The notes below the pieces were generated by a model. The model was not told where the DNA came from and ran no database searches. It was given only the letters and a program-made list of their open reading frames with translations. A program made the position numbers and the translations under genes. Positions 8,944-17,618 of a stretch of 41,897 nt of DNA are shown one piece after another. The DNA is from CAZMRW01 sp964568805 (GTDB taxonomy: Bacteria; Pseudomonadota; Gammaproteobacteria; Methylococcales; Methylomonadaceae): assembly GCA_964568805.1 (NCBI GenBank), contig CAZMRW010000029.1:1-41897 (forward strand), written 5' to 3'. Positions within the stretch are counted from its first letter, which is position 1. Every line of letters begins with the position of its first letter.

Positions 8944-10104
8944 TTAGCCCAGAGACTCTATTATCTTGACATACTCGTAAGCAAATTGTCGAGACAACTG
9001 ATTTGCATTGATTCGAGCCTGCAGTTGGCGTTGTTCTTCACTCGGTTGCGAGAATTCCTGAACAACTTGCTTTATTTTATCGGCTAGTTCTATTGCTGAA
9101 TCCGGTCTGAAAAACAGCGCATCCGGCGGCGATTGTTCACGATGGACGGAAATTTCGGACAAGATGATCCGTTTGCCGTTAGCTCGTGCTTCTTCGACCG
9201 ATGTGCTCCAGCCTTCGAATAAGGAAGGATTGATCATCGCCATCGAGTAGATTGTCAGCGCATGAACATCTTCCAATGGTACCAAGCCGAGTACTCTGAA
9301 TCGGTCATGTAAACCCGAATGTTCGACTTGTTGCATTAATTCGGAAAAAAAGTCCGGATTACGATAATCACGGGTATTGCCGGAACAGACGATCGTGATT
9401 TCAAGGCCTTCAACGGCGAGCAAGCTCAGCGCATTGATGACAATGGCATGGTTTTTGTGCGCCCAAAACTGATTGGGCAGGTAAAAGAAATGCACAGGCA
9501 ACCGGTATTTTTCCAGTAGGCTTTCACTCGAAATGACTGTCCGGCTTGAAACGGGCTGTTTGTAGAATCTAAGTATAGCCAGTTTCCCTTCCGGCACATG
9601 AAAAAACCGAAGCACATCGTCGTGGGCGACCTGGCTGCTGACGATTAACCTGTCGCAACGGTTCAGAAAACGCTGGAATTTAATATCTCTTTTATTGAGG
9701 TCATCCTTGGTAAAAAAATGCGGTAGATATTTATGCTGGCAATCGGGAATCCAACTGATAACATGGATATCCTTACCGTAATTTCGAGATGGCGAATGCG
9801 ATACGACAGTAATGCCGTGACGTTTGAGAAACCAACGCATCATGAAATCTATTCCGACGCCGACATAAATCAGATTTCTGACCAGCCACGGTAGCGATTT
9901 GTAAACTAGCCGGGTCGCCAGAACAGCCGTGCCCTGGGGAAATAATTCCCGGATTTTTTCTTCACTCTCGGGGCTGGTAATAACGGTAAAGTCCAGAGCC
10001 TCGGAAGCGAATTTTTGGCATTGCAGGACTAAGTTGCTGTAATAATTCATTGCTCCAATCCATTCGCCGTCGCACTCCGGTATAATTAACGCTATTTTTT
10101 TCAT
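8944..10104 (-). CDS. Glycosyltransferase family 4
   Basis: A 386-residue GT-B sugar transferase. The N-terminal domain starts MKKIALIIPECDGEWIGA and includes HVISWIPDCQHKYLPHFF and CDRLIVSSQVAHDDVLRF. The C-terminal domain contains FYLPNQFWAHKNHAIVI, VLGLVPLEDVHALTIYS and SLFEGWSTSVEEARANGKRI, the E-x7-E donor-binding element. Start ATG 10104 overlaps the stop of the epimerase gene as ATGA, which supports coupling. It probably adds one residue of the exported polysaccharide; the donor is not predictable. Confidence 0.88.
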   Translation of the reverse strand: MKKIALIIPECDGEWIGAMNYYSNLVLQCQKFASEALDFTVITSPESEEKIRELFPQGTAVLATRLVYKSLPWLVRNLIYVGVGIDFMMRWFLKRHGITVVSHSPSRNYGKDIHVISWIPDCQHKYLPHFFTKDDLNKRDIKFQRFLNRCDRLIVSSQVAHDDVLRFFHVPEGKLAILRFYKQPVSSRTVISSESLLEKYRLPVHFFYLPNQFWAHKNHAIVINALSLLAVEGLEITIVCSGNTRDYRNPDFFSELMQQVEHSGLHDRFRVLGLVPLEDVHALTIYSMAMINPSLFEGWSTSVEEARANGKRIILSEISVHREQSPPDALFFRPDSAIELADKIKQVVQEFSQPSEEQRQLQARINANQLSRQFAYEYVKIIESLG

Positions 10105-11009
10105 GCCTGGAGGTTGCTCCTGAACCAGTCGATATAGTCGGCGATACCTTGTGGGAGGCTGATTTCCGGTTGCCAGCCCATCGATTTAATATAAGAATTG
10201 TCCGAGATAAATACATCGGGATCGCCCGCCCTGGAGGACTGGAGAAAATCGGGGCTGTAGGATACTCCCAGTTCTTGATAAACCAGTTCCAAAACCTCGG
10301 AGACTTTGGTGCCGGCCCCAGTACCGCCGTTAGCGAGAAACAAACCGGATCGGTTCAGTTCGATGGTTCGAGCATAGAGACGGCAGATATCGTTTATTTG
10401 AACCCAGTCCCGTATTTCATTACCCGTTCCATAGAAAGAGTGTTCCCCGCGGCTAATTTTGTTGCAGGCGTCCCACAATAACTGTTTTTTTAGTCCAGGA
10501 CCATATACCGAAAACAGTCGCAAAAGAGAAACATTCAAACCGAATTGTTGGCAATAGAAGGTGCAAATCTGCTCGCAGATCTTTTTATGGATTCCGTAGG
10601 GCGACACCTGCCGGTCGGTAGCGGCATTTTCGGATAATAAGCCTTGTTGATTGCCGTAAACAGCTGCACTCGATGTCTGAATGAACAGACAGCCGGGCCT
10701 GAATTTACGGATGAATTCCAGACTTGCATACAGCGGATTTGACATTTTAAGAAAATCCGAAATCGGATCGCTAAATGAACCGGCTACCGATGCGCCGCCG
10801 GCGCAATTAATGATGACATCGGGGTCCGGACAGCACTCCATAATGGCTGCCTCGGTGATTTCGCCGTCCAGAAAATAAAACGGTGCCGTTACTGCATCGT
10901 TGTTTTGATGGCCAATACCGTAAACGGCATAACCCGTATCAAGCAGAAAATGGCCAACATGCCTTCCGATAAAGCCTGAAGCGCCCAAGACCAGGACTTT
11001 ATTAGACAT
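10101..11009 (-). CDS. NAD-dependent epimerase/dehydratase (extended SDR)
   Basis: A Rossmann-fold nucleotide-sugar epimerase or reductase of about 302 residues. ATG 11009 is preferred because KVLVLGASGFIGRHVG, the NAD-binding glycine motif, follows at once; a start at 11063 would add 18 unmatched residues. The catalytic YxxxK is seen as SPYGIHKK. Other family signatures are INCAGGASVAG, FIQTSSAAVYG and LRLFSVYGPG, with WQPEISLPQGIADYIDW at the end. It overlaps the methyltransferase gene by 8 bp upstream and the glycosyltransferase by 4 bp downstream. Substrate specificity (C4 epimerase or 4-reductase) is not resolved. Confidence 0.85.
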   Translation of the reverse strand: MSNKVLVLGASGFIGRHVGHFLLDTGYAVYGIGHQNNDAVTAPFYFLDGEITEAAIMECCPDPDVIINCAGGASVAGSFSDPISDFLKMSNPLYASLEFIRKFRPGCLFIQTSSAAVYGNQQGLLSENAATDRQVSPYGIHKKICEQICTFYCQQFGLNVSLLRLFSVYGPGLKKQLLWDACNKISRGEHSFYGTGNEIRDWVQINDICRLYARTIELNRSGLFLANGGTGAGTKVSEVLELVYQELGVSYSPDFLQSSRAGDPDVFISDNSYIKSMGWQPEISLPQGIADYIDWFRSNLQA

Positions 11010-11820
11010 GTTTTCTGCCCCAAAACGAATATAGCCGCCCCGGACTGGAATTAAAACTTCCAAGCAGAGCTAAAGCAGCATCGGGTATTAAACAACCGGC
11101 AATCGGGAGTTTGATTTTAGCGGCGATAAGCTTTTTTAACTGGTTCCGGGTCATCGGAAAAAAGTTGATTTCTGTTTCCCACGGGTTGAAGCTGCGAGCC
11201 ACGGTGAGTTGAGCATTTGTAAAACATTGCCAATATTCATGTAACTGATAGGCGTTTTCTCCGCCATAATGCCGGTGCAAAGGATGATTTTGTAAAAATA
11301 TCGCCTTGTCCGATGGTTTGGAAATGACGTGTTCCCGTACAAACAGAAATCGGCCTCCAGGTTTAAGCACTCGATAGACTTCACTACAAAGTTGGCTCAG
11401 CGATTTGGCGTGATGCAGGACAGCGCGGCCATAGACCAGATCAAAAGTATTATCGCTAAACGGCAATGATTCGCCCCAATCCTTGACTATGCCGATGTCT
11501 AATCCGGCAGACTCCCGCAAGGACTCGATGGCTTTATATCCTACCAAGGTGCTGTCATCGGGTTCTAAAGCGGTAACCTTCCAGCCATCCTTAGCTAGTG
11601 CATAAGAAGCAATACCCCTGCCTGCGCCGATTTCAAGAACGGTTCCCCGGGATTCGCCTAGCAATTTTTGTACGGTTCGCCATTCACTCCCGTCATGAAA
11701 GCGTTGCGCAGCTTCTACAATGGGATCATCATAGAAACAGGCTCTTACCAATTCGGTTTGATCGGGTTGATTCCTAAGCCAAACGACAGCTTGTTCCCAG
11801 GTTAATAATTTATCGTTCAT
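11002..11820 (-). CDS. Class I SAM-dependent methyltransferase
   Basis: A 272-residue protein with motif I VLEIGAGRGIASYALA near residue 62, the acidic SAM-ribose residue in VTALEPDDS and the post-motif segment NTFDLVYGRAVLHHAK. LKPGGRFLFVREHV completes the Methyltransf_11-type fold. In this setting it is most likely an O-methyltransferase acting on a sugar or on the chain end. It overlaps the acyltransferase gene by 11 bp. The site of methylation is unknown. Confidence 0.85.
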   Translation of the reverse strand: MNDKLLTWEQAVVWLRNQPDQTELVRACFYDDPIVEAAQRFHDGSEWRTVQKLLGESRGTVLEIGAGRGIASYALAKDGWKVTALEPDDSTLVGYKAIESLRESAGLDIGIVKDWGESLPFSDNTFDLVYGRAVLHHAKSLSQLCSEVYRVLKPGGRFLFVREHVISKPSDKAIFLQNHPLHRHYGGENAYQLHEYWQCFTNAQLTVARSFNPWETEINFFPMTRNQLKKLIAAKIKLPIAGCLIPDAALALLGSFNSSPGRLYSFWGRKHV

Positions 11821-12385
11821 CTAACGGTATTTCCCTAATTATTCTCGCCGGATTGCCCGCTACAATGGTGTAAGGAGGAACGTCTTTGGTAACGACGCTG
11901 CCCGCTCCAATAATTGCTCCCTCACCAATGGCAACTCCTTTCAGAACCACTGAATTGAATCCCAGCCAGGCCTTATCGCCGATTGTTACAGGTGACATTT
12001 TTACATTTTGCCAATCTTTTTTTCCGTAAAACCAGTTTTCGACATCATGTGCCCTCGATTTCCAGGCAATGGCATGAGAATTGTGATCGGCAATCGTACA
12101 GCCCCAGGAAATGAGCACATCGTTGCCAATTTCAATATTATCCGCGCAAACTAACGAAGACCCTCCTATAAAAACCCGTGCGCCTATCTTTATTGTGGCT
12201 CCTTCTTTATCAAAATTAATCGCTGTCTCAATTATTGAGCCTTCGCCAATTTCGAGGCGGCAGTTATTTTTAAGTCGAATACTCCTGTAATTAACTTTTG
12301 ATTTACGAGAAATCTTTACAGAATCATGTTTCAGAATTTTCCTGGAAGCTAAAACGTTCAGGATATTTCTAATAAGTTCTTTCAT
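11810..12385 (-). CDS. Left-handed beta-helix acyltransferase (WcaF/maltose O-acetyltransferase type)
   Basis: About 191 residues from ATG 12385, which forms ATGA with the upstream stop at 12382; a start at 12409 is also open. Hexapeptide repeats occur throughout (IGEGSIIETAI, IKIGARVFIGG, IEIGNDVLISWGCTIADH). The C-terminal coil KGVAIGEGAIIGAGSVVTKD with PPYTIVAGNPARIIRE is typical of sugar O-acetyltransferases. H in ADHNSH fits the usual catalytic histidine. It probably acetylates a sugar of the polysaccharide or its precursor using acetyl-CoA. Confidence 0.87.
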   Translation of the reverse strand: MKELIRNILNVLASRKILKHDSVKISRKSKVNYRSIRLKNNCRLEIGEGSIIETAINFDKEGATIKIGARVFIGGSSLVCADNIEIGNDVLISWGCTIADHNSHAIAWKSRAHDVENWFYGKKDWQNVKMSPVTIGDKAWLGFNSVVLKGVAIGEGAIIGAGSVVTKDVPPYTIVAGNPARIIREIPLDER

Positions 12386-13293
12386 TTTGTTAAAACCCAA
12401 CTGAACCAAATTTTAACTTGGGCAAGAAGACGAGCCAGCGATGTATTAATATTTTTATTGCCCAAGTAGGCATAAACTTTTTGCTCGTTTTCGTGAATTA
12501 TGTTTATTTCGGATGGAAATCTTTTTAACGGCAATTCCGATAATTCCATTGACTTGGTTGAAGACATGACGCAATGCGTTCCGCTACCATCAAATCCAAT
12601 ATTCATAACCATCGATTTTTTGGGGTAAAAAACTAAACCATGATTTATAAAAACACTTAAATTCCAACGAATTGCCCATGAATCTATTTCACCGCGCAAC
12701 TGCGATTCCAGCATTTTGTAGTAAGGGTAGGCTCCGCCCAAATTGAAGGAGTTTTTCAATTGTCTGTTATTTTTAAGCTGTTGATAGCCGGCGGCGTCAG
12801 GGTCGAAATGTTGCCATGCCCGTTGCCATGTCGCCCAGCCCCATGATGATATGAAGGGCAAAAAAAAGGCATCCTGATCGGAATTGAATTCCACCGGAAA
12901 CATATAACCGGTAATTTGCATCACTTGTTTTTCGTCCTCGTAGCGTTCCAGGGCTTCGTTCATGTAGCGTAAAAAATAGGTTGAAGTGACCAGATCGTCT
13001 TCCAGGACGATTACTTTTCCATATTCGTTAACCGTATCGGTTACACCCTGAATTACAGAATTAGCGAGTCCGTAATTTTCGCTTCTTTCGTGGATAAGAA
13101 CCGATTTGAATCCGTTAATTTGCCGAAGATATTCTCTGACTTCATAAACCTTGACAGCGTCATGATCGGTTTTGGAGCCGTCGCTATAGATGATCAGATC
13201 ACTTTTATTCGCCAATTCGTTACGGCTCAGCGCCTCGACCGTTTGCCGGACATGCTCTGGACGGTTATAGACAAAAAGTAAGATCGGAGCCAT
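12382..13293 (-). CDS. Glycosyltransferase, GT-A fold (family 2/GNT-I-like)
   Basis: About 303 residues from ATG 13293, chosen because APILLFVYNRPEHVRQTVEA begins there and because this places the start 10 bp after the preceding stop; an in-frame start at 13386 would overlap that gene. IIYSDGSK and YGKVIVLEDDLVTSTYFLRY carry the acidic metal-binding residues, and SWGWATWQRAWQHFD is typical of this sugar-transferase group. Its end overlaps the acyltransferase start as ATGA. The donor sugar is unknown. Confidence 0.82.
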   Translation of the reverse strand: MAPILLFVYNRPEHVRQTVEALSRNELANKSDLIIYSDGSKTDHDAVKVYEVREYLRQINGFKSVLIHERSENYGLANSVIQGVTDTVNEYGKVIVLEDDLVTSTYFLRYMNEALERYEDEKQVMQITGYMFPVEFNSDQDAFFLPFISSWGWATWQRAWQHFDPDAAGYQQLKNNRQLKNSFNLGGAYPYYKMLESQLRGEIDSWAIRWNLSVFINHGLVFYPKKSMVMNIGFDGSGTHCVMSSTKSMELSELPLKRFPSEINIIHENEQKVYAYLGNKNINTSLARLLAQVKIWFSWVLTK

Positions 13294-13303
13294 GGATATA
13301 TTT

Positions 13304-13963
13304 TCAAGGCCTAAGTGAGGCAGGCTTTTTCGCATCGAGAATAATCGATGTATAATTAAGTTTCCCATCGGAATTCCTGCCATCAAATCGTTTTGAGCGC
13401 TTTATCATGCCATCAACAGGGCTCCATTCCTGGCAATGAAATTTCCCCCGCTCGTCGAAATATTCGTAAAGGGAAACCTCGAATCCTGCCTGAGTAAAAA
13501 TTGAACTGAATGTATTGAAGGTATAGAGAACCTTGTGGTCATCGGAACCAGGTCCTTTACCACCTGGCTTTACCCTTTCAATATAATTAAGATTAGGCTG
13601 ATAACCGTCCGGTACTGCCGCCCTTACATGCCCGCCCGGCTTCAGGTATTGAAAGCAATGTGCAGCGGCGATTATTGCTTCATCAGGAGTTAAATGCTCC
13701 CATACATGTTCAGCAAGTATTGCATCCAGTGAATTGTGCTCAAAAAAGGCGCGCCAGTCTCTTTCATCAAGTAAATTCAACACATCCTGATCACTAGAAG
13801 TCCAGCCTTCGAAACTTGTGCCGCTGGAACCGACAATGATTTTTTTAATCGGTTGATGAGCCAACTGATGTAATGTATTTTTTCTTTTCGACCGATTATA
13901 TTTTCGTTTCAGCAACAACAGTGGTGAGCATACTAATTTCAGGATTTTGATAAATGATTTCAT
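13304..13963 (-). CDS. Predicted SAM-dependent methyltransferase-like protein
   Basis: A 219-residue protein with a basic N-terminus, then KIIVGSSGTSFEGWTSSDQDVLNL, DAILAEHVWEHLTPDEA and YLKPGGHVRAAVPDGY. This order is typical of a compact methyltransferase-like family found in polysaccharide loci, in which motif I is weak (VGSSGT rather than GxGxG). Whether it binds SAM is uncertain. A 169-bp gap without a recognised gene lies in front of it, so it may begin a transcriptional subunit. Confidence 0.7.
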   Translation of the reverse strand: MKSFIKILKLVCSPLLLLKRKYNRSKRKNTLHQLAHQPIKKIIVGSSGTSFEGWTSSDQDVLNLLDERDWRAFFEHNSLDAILAEHVWEHLTPDEAIIAAAHCFQYLKPGGHVRAAVPDGYQPNLNYIERVKPGGKGPGSDDHKVLYTFNTFSSIFTQAGFEVSLYEYFDERGKFHCQEWSPVDGMIKRSKRFDGRNSDGKLNYTSIILDAKKPASLRP

Positions 13964-14132
13964 AGGCTCGCCGCCCTAGTTAAGGGGATGAATTGTTCTG
14001 ATGAATCTGTAGGCATATTGGCTTTTCTGGGGCGGATTTTTAAAAACGGTTTAGATATTTTTAGATATAAAAAATAGTTACTCAAAGCCTTAACAAAGTG
14101 ATATGTCATGATTCGACGTCCATCAGAATAAA

Positions 14133-15299
14133 TCAAGCTAGCCTCATAAGATGTTCTATCTCATCTATAGCCTTTGGAACATTCAAACTGAAATTATAAA
14201 AATGATCAAATGCGAGTAGCGCTTGTCGAGAATAGTCATCATAATTCTTTATAATTTTTTTTATAGCTGTTGGAATCTCTGAAATGTTATCAATCATTTC
14301 ACCGCAAGGGTATACGCCCATGAGGTCTTCATAGCTTTCATTTCTCGGTACAATGATAGGTTTGCCGTATTTCAAATAAAGAGCTATTTTATGTGAAGAA
14401 AAAGCGGTTAATCTATCATTGGTCGGTTCGTTAAAATATAATGCGACCCCAATATCTGAAGTTGCAACTAGCGTTGACAGCTCCCCTTCGGGAAGGGTGG
14501 CTTTAGATATGGTCAGCTTTTTTTGGGAACTGTATTCTGTGTTGGAAGTAAAATCTGGGCCGTGCAAGTATAAATATTCATCCTCGCCTAATTCGCCAGC
14601 AATCTGTATTAGCTCTTCAATTCTTCGATGCTTCGTTAACAGACCCACATAGAGAATCATAATTCTACCAAGCCACTTGTCACTTCTTTTCCGATCATCT
14701 CCGCTCAGGAAGGTTACCGCAGGGCCAACTACTCCTACCGGTAAATAAATAAAATGGTGTTCTTGAAGTTTATTGGCGGCTGCCAACACACTTGCCCTTC
14801 TTACATCTTGTATTATTGTTGCTAGACCTCCCGCATTGGCTTTTCTTTCAGGCCGCCGCAAATATTTAAATTGATCAATGCTGGGATGATCATCCACATA
14901 CAATTCCAAAGAATAATAAATGTATGGAATGTGCTTTTTCCTCCCCAAAGCCGCCGCTATAATCAGTCCCATTTTTTCAACACCTATGAGCAGATCATAG
15001 TCAGTCTTCTGTATGAGGTGTTCAAACCTTAGAGAAAGCAGCGCCATTGACAAGCTTGGCATAATAGGCATTAACGTTGTGATGTATCTGTCACTTACTC
15101 TAAGCCAACGAAATAACCCGTCTCGTGCCTCGACTGCCCGCACAGATATAGATAAACCCGTAAAATCGACTGTATCCAAGCTTTCTGGATGCTCTGTTTT
15201 AAACAGGGTGACTTCATGACCAACTTTTGCTATGCAGTCGATGAAATCTTTTAGGTAGCCTTGAACCGGAAAGCCTGAAATGATAATGGCAATTTTCAT
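14133..15299 (-). CDS. Glycosyltransferase, GT-B type (probable family 4)
   Basis: About 388 residues from ATG 15299, 5 bp after the methyltransferase stop; the in-frame start at 15338 would overlap that gene. It begins MKIAIIISGFPVQGYLKDF like a GT-B N-terminal domain and has DLLIGVEKMG, IPYIYYSLELYVDD and MILYVGLLTKHRRIEELI. The C-terminal part has SSHKIALYLKYGKPIIVPRN, but the classical E-x7-E motif is not visible, so family 4 membership is less certain than for its neighbours. The gene reads as more AT-rich than those around it, which may mean separate acquisition. Confidence 0.75.
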   Translation of the reverse strand: MKIAIIISGFPVQGYLKDFIDCIAKVGHEVTLFKTEHPESLDTVDFTGLSISVRAVEARDGLFRWLRVSDRYITTLMPIMPSLSMALLSLRFEHLIQKTDYDLLIGVEKMGLIIAAALGRKKHIPYIYYSLELYVDDHPSIDQFKYLRRPERKANAGGLATIIQDVRRASVLAAANKLQEHHFIYLPVGVVGPAVTFLSGDDRKRSDKWLGRIMILYVGLLTKHRRIEELIQIAGELGEDEYLYLHGPDFTSNTEYSSQKKLTISKATLPEGELSTLVATSDIGVALYFNEPTNDRLTAFSSHKIALYLKYGKPIIVPRNESYEDLMGVYPCGEMIDNISEIPTAIKKIIKNYDDYSRQALLAFDHFYNFSLNVPKAIDEIEHLMRLA

Positions 15300-15304
15300 A
15301 AAAA

Positions 15305-16078
15305 CTACTGGCGCACAGCTACTACCATGGCCGACCAATTACTGGGGGTAGGCGGGCCATTATCAAGCCAGGCAAAAATTGACTCGATTTTAAATATCGT
15401 CTGTGAAATCAACAAATCCAATTCCGGCTCGAAAAAATAGCGCATTAAATGTGATTCGCAAAAGTTGCCGATCTGGCCGTTTTGCAGCGATTCAACCCAA
15501 ATCTGGTAATTGACTTGTACGCTGTTTGTGCGAGGCAATTCGATGGGTTCGGCAATCCGAACAACGCGGTGGTCTTTACTCTCAAGCCGCTTTACCCTAA
15601 TTTCGGGTTTTTGCGTCAATACTGCCGGGCCGTACCAAAAATCGAATACGAACAATCCGCCCGGCTTCAAATGATCTGCGGCGGTTTGCAGCGCTGCCAT
15701 TACGTCGTTGTTGGCGGTCTGATAGCTCATCACATGAAACAGCGAGATGACGGCATCGTAAGTCTGCCCGGTTCGAATGGTGCGGATGTCTCCAGCCGAA
15801 TAGGAGAGCTTCCCAGCAATATCTGAAGGAAGCTTTGCTTTTCGTTCCCCGGCTCGGCTTAGCATTTCATCGCTAATATCCACCCCGTGTACATTAAAGC
15901 CTATGCGCGCCAAGTATTCATCATGAATGCCTGTGCCGCAACCTAAGTTCAGTATCCATTGCGCATGGGGCATATATTGATGGATCTGGGTTGCTATATA
16001 GTTAGCTTCACCAGCATAATCTTTATCACGATAGAGCAGATCGTAATAGTGGGCATAAGCATCGAATATTCCGGTCAA
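15305..16078 (-). CDS. Class I SAM-dependent methyltransferase
   Basis: A 257-residue protein starting MTGIFDAYAHYYDLLYRDKDY, a common opening of this group. Motif I is ILNLGCGTGIHDEYLA near residue 42, followed by VHGVDISDEML, YDAVISLFHVMSYQT and LKPGGLFVFDFWYG. It overlaps the aminotransferase gene as ATGA (16075-16078), suggesting linked synthesis. It could methylate the amino or hydroxyl group of the sugar made by that enzyme, but this is inference. Confidence 0.85.
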   Translation of the reverse strand: MTGIFDAYAHYYDLLYRDKDYAGEANYIATQIHQYMPHAQWILNLGCGTGIHDEYLARIGFNVHGVDISDEMLSRAGERKAKLPSDIAGKLSYSAGDIRTIRTGQTYDAVISLFHVMSYQTANNDVMAALQTAADHLKPGGLFVFDFWYGPAVLTQKPEIRVKRLESKDHRVVRIAEPIELPRTNSVQVNYQIWVESLQNGQIGNFCESHLMRYFFEPELDLLISQTIFKIESIFAWLDNGPPTPSNWSAMVVAVRQ

Positions 16079-17184
16079 CTCATTATCTCCTTTACTGCCG
16101 CGGCTGACCGTTCAATTTGATCCGAAGTCAAAGCCAAGCCGCTAGGAATATAAAATCCACGTCGAGCAAGGCGTTCCGCTACAGGGTAACATTCATCCGC
16201 AAACAATCCGATTTTCCTGAAGACTGGCTGCTCATGCATGGGCCAAAAAAAAGGTCGTGTACCTATTTCCCACTGTTTTAAGCGAGACATTGACTCCAGG
16301 GCATCAAAAGGTACGGAATCATCCAGTACTAAACCGTATACCCAATAAATATTGTGAGCATAATCAGTTTTTGCTAAAGGCAGTTGTAGCCCACGTATTT
16401 CAGCTAAGAGCTTAGTATAATGTGCTCCCATATCGCGCTTTTTTTCCACGAAGTCATCAAGCCGCTCCAATTGCGCCAAGCCAACCGCGGCTTGCAGGTT
16501 GGTCATCCGGTAATTCCACCCCAACGCTTCATGAACAAAGCGTTTTGCCGGTTGAAAACACAAGTTTCTTAAACTACATGCTCGATCAGCAAGTAAATCG
16601 TCATCTGTTACGACCATGCCGCCTTCGCCGGTGGTAATGTGCTTATTAGGGTAAAAGCTGAAGGTGCTGATCTCTCCAAAACTGCCGCAAGGCTTTGATT
16701 GATAGGTTTGACCGAGCATTTGCGAAGCATCTTCGATCACTTTAAGACCATGCTGTTTTGCTAATGTGAGGAGTGGTTCCATGTCCACGGGCAAGCCATA
16801 AATATGCACTGCCATGATAGCTTTGGTGCGAAACGTGATTTTTTCTGCAACCTGTCTGATATCCATATTCCAGGTTTCTGGACCGCTGTCGACCAAGACA
16901 GGTGTTGCGCCAGATCGGATGATTTGATTAATACAGGATATGATGGTGAAGGTCGGAAGAATCACTTCGTCGCCGGGTCCGATATCTAAAGAGTCAACAG
17001 CGATATCAAGCGCCGCCGTGCCATTCGCCACGGCTATTGCATGTTTACGCCCTACGCGTTTTGCAAAAGCTTCTTCAAAGCGTTGAATAAAGGGGCCTTC
17101 CGATGAAATCCAGCCGGTTTCGATACATTCTATCAGATAGTTTTTTTCGTTACCGTCCAATAACGGTTCGTTAACCGGGATCAT
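16075..17184 (-). CDS. DegT/DnrJ/EryC1/StrS sugar aminotransferase
   Basis: A 369-residue PLP enzyme that transaminates a keto-sugar nucleotide, usually at C4 or C3. It contains the substrate and cofactor segments GTAALDIAVDSLDIGPGDEV, HIYGLPVDMEP and EDASQMLG near 151-158. Lys181, in SFYPNKHITTGEGGMVV, is the PLP Schiff-base lysine, so this is an aminotransferase and not a dehydratase of the RfbH type. Its start overlaps the cupin gene as ATGA. Overall it resembles perosamine-synthase relatives; the exact product cannot be read. Confidence 0.9.
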   Translation of the reverse strand: MIPVNEPLLDGNEKNYLIECIETGWISSEGPFIQRFEEAFAKRVGRKHAIAVANGTAALDIAVDSLDIGPGDEVILPTFTIISCINQIIRSGATPVLVDSGPETWNMDIRQVAEKITFRTKAIMAVHIYGLPVDMEPLLTLAKQHGLKVIEDASQMLGQTYQSKPCGSFGEISTFSFYPNKHITTGEGGMVVTDDDLLADRACSLRNLCFQPAKRFVHEALGWNYRMTNLQAAVGLAQLERLDDFVEKKRDMGAHYTKLLAEIRGLQLPLAKTDYAHNIYWVYGLVLDDSVPFDALESMSRLKQWEIGTRPFFWPMHEQPVFRKIGLFADECYPVAERLARRGFYIPSGLALTSDQIERSAAAVKEIMS

Positions 17185-17618
17185 TCGGTTGGTCTCATTT
17201 TTAGACGATCTTTCGGAATGGCCTCGAAACGAGTTTTATCATGTTCACCCGCATAAGGCCCTTGCTTGACCTCAATAATTTCAGATTCGTCGAGAATTTC
17301 AAATCCATGGCCGCCAAAAGCCAACAATATAATATCGCCGGCTTCAAGAATACTGCTCTCCAAATAGTCCTGGTCGTCGCTGTAAAAATCGACTCGAATC
17401 CGGCCCGACTTGATGAAAAGCACTTCTTTAGTGTACTGCACTTCGCGCAAGACCGGATTATGGACATGCGGCGGTATCGTGTAGCCGCTTTCCCGTTTCA
17501 TGTAGCCGATCTGTTGTGAATAAGAACCGGGCGTAAAAAACTCGATTCCGTCTTTCCGGAACGAACGTCGAATGATGACAGCCAATTCCTTATCACCATG
17601 CAAAATGTGTTCAATCAT
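17181..17618 (-). CDS. Small cupin protein of a polysaccharide locus
   Basis: A 145-residue single-domain cupin. TIPPHVHNPVLREVQYTKEVLFIKSG carries the first cupin motif with two histidines, and GDIILLAFGGHGFEIL the second. It overlaps the glycosyltransferase upstream by 8 bp and the aminotransferase downstream by 4 bp. The pairing suggests a sugar-nucleotide isomerase or epimerase feeding the aminotransferase, as with FdtA/QdtA-type cupins, but the characteristic motifs of those enzymes are not clear. The function is unproven. Confidence 0.7.
   Translation of the reverse strand: MIEHILHGDKELAVIIRRSFRKDGIEFFTPGSYSQQIGYMKRESGYTIPPHVHNPVLREVQYTKEVLFIKSGRIRVDFYSDDQDYLESSILEAGDIILLAFGGHGFEILDESEIIEVKQGPYAGEHDKTRFEAIPKDRLKMRPTE

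Noticed and set aside
8830..9087. 85-codon plus-strand ORF spanning the gap and the end of a glycosyltransferase gene
   Set aside because: Most of it is antisense to the glycosyltransferase C-terminus; no ribosome site or family match was seen.
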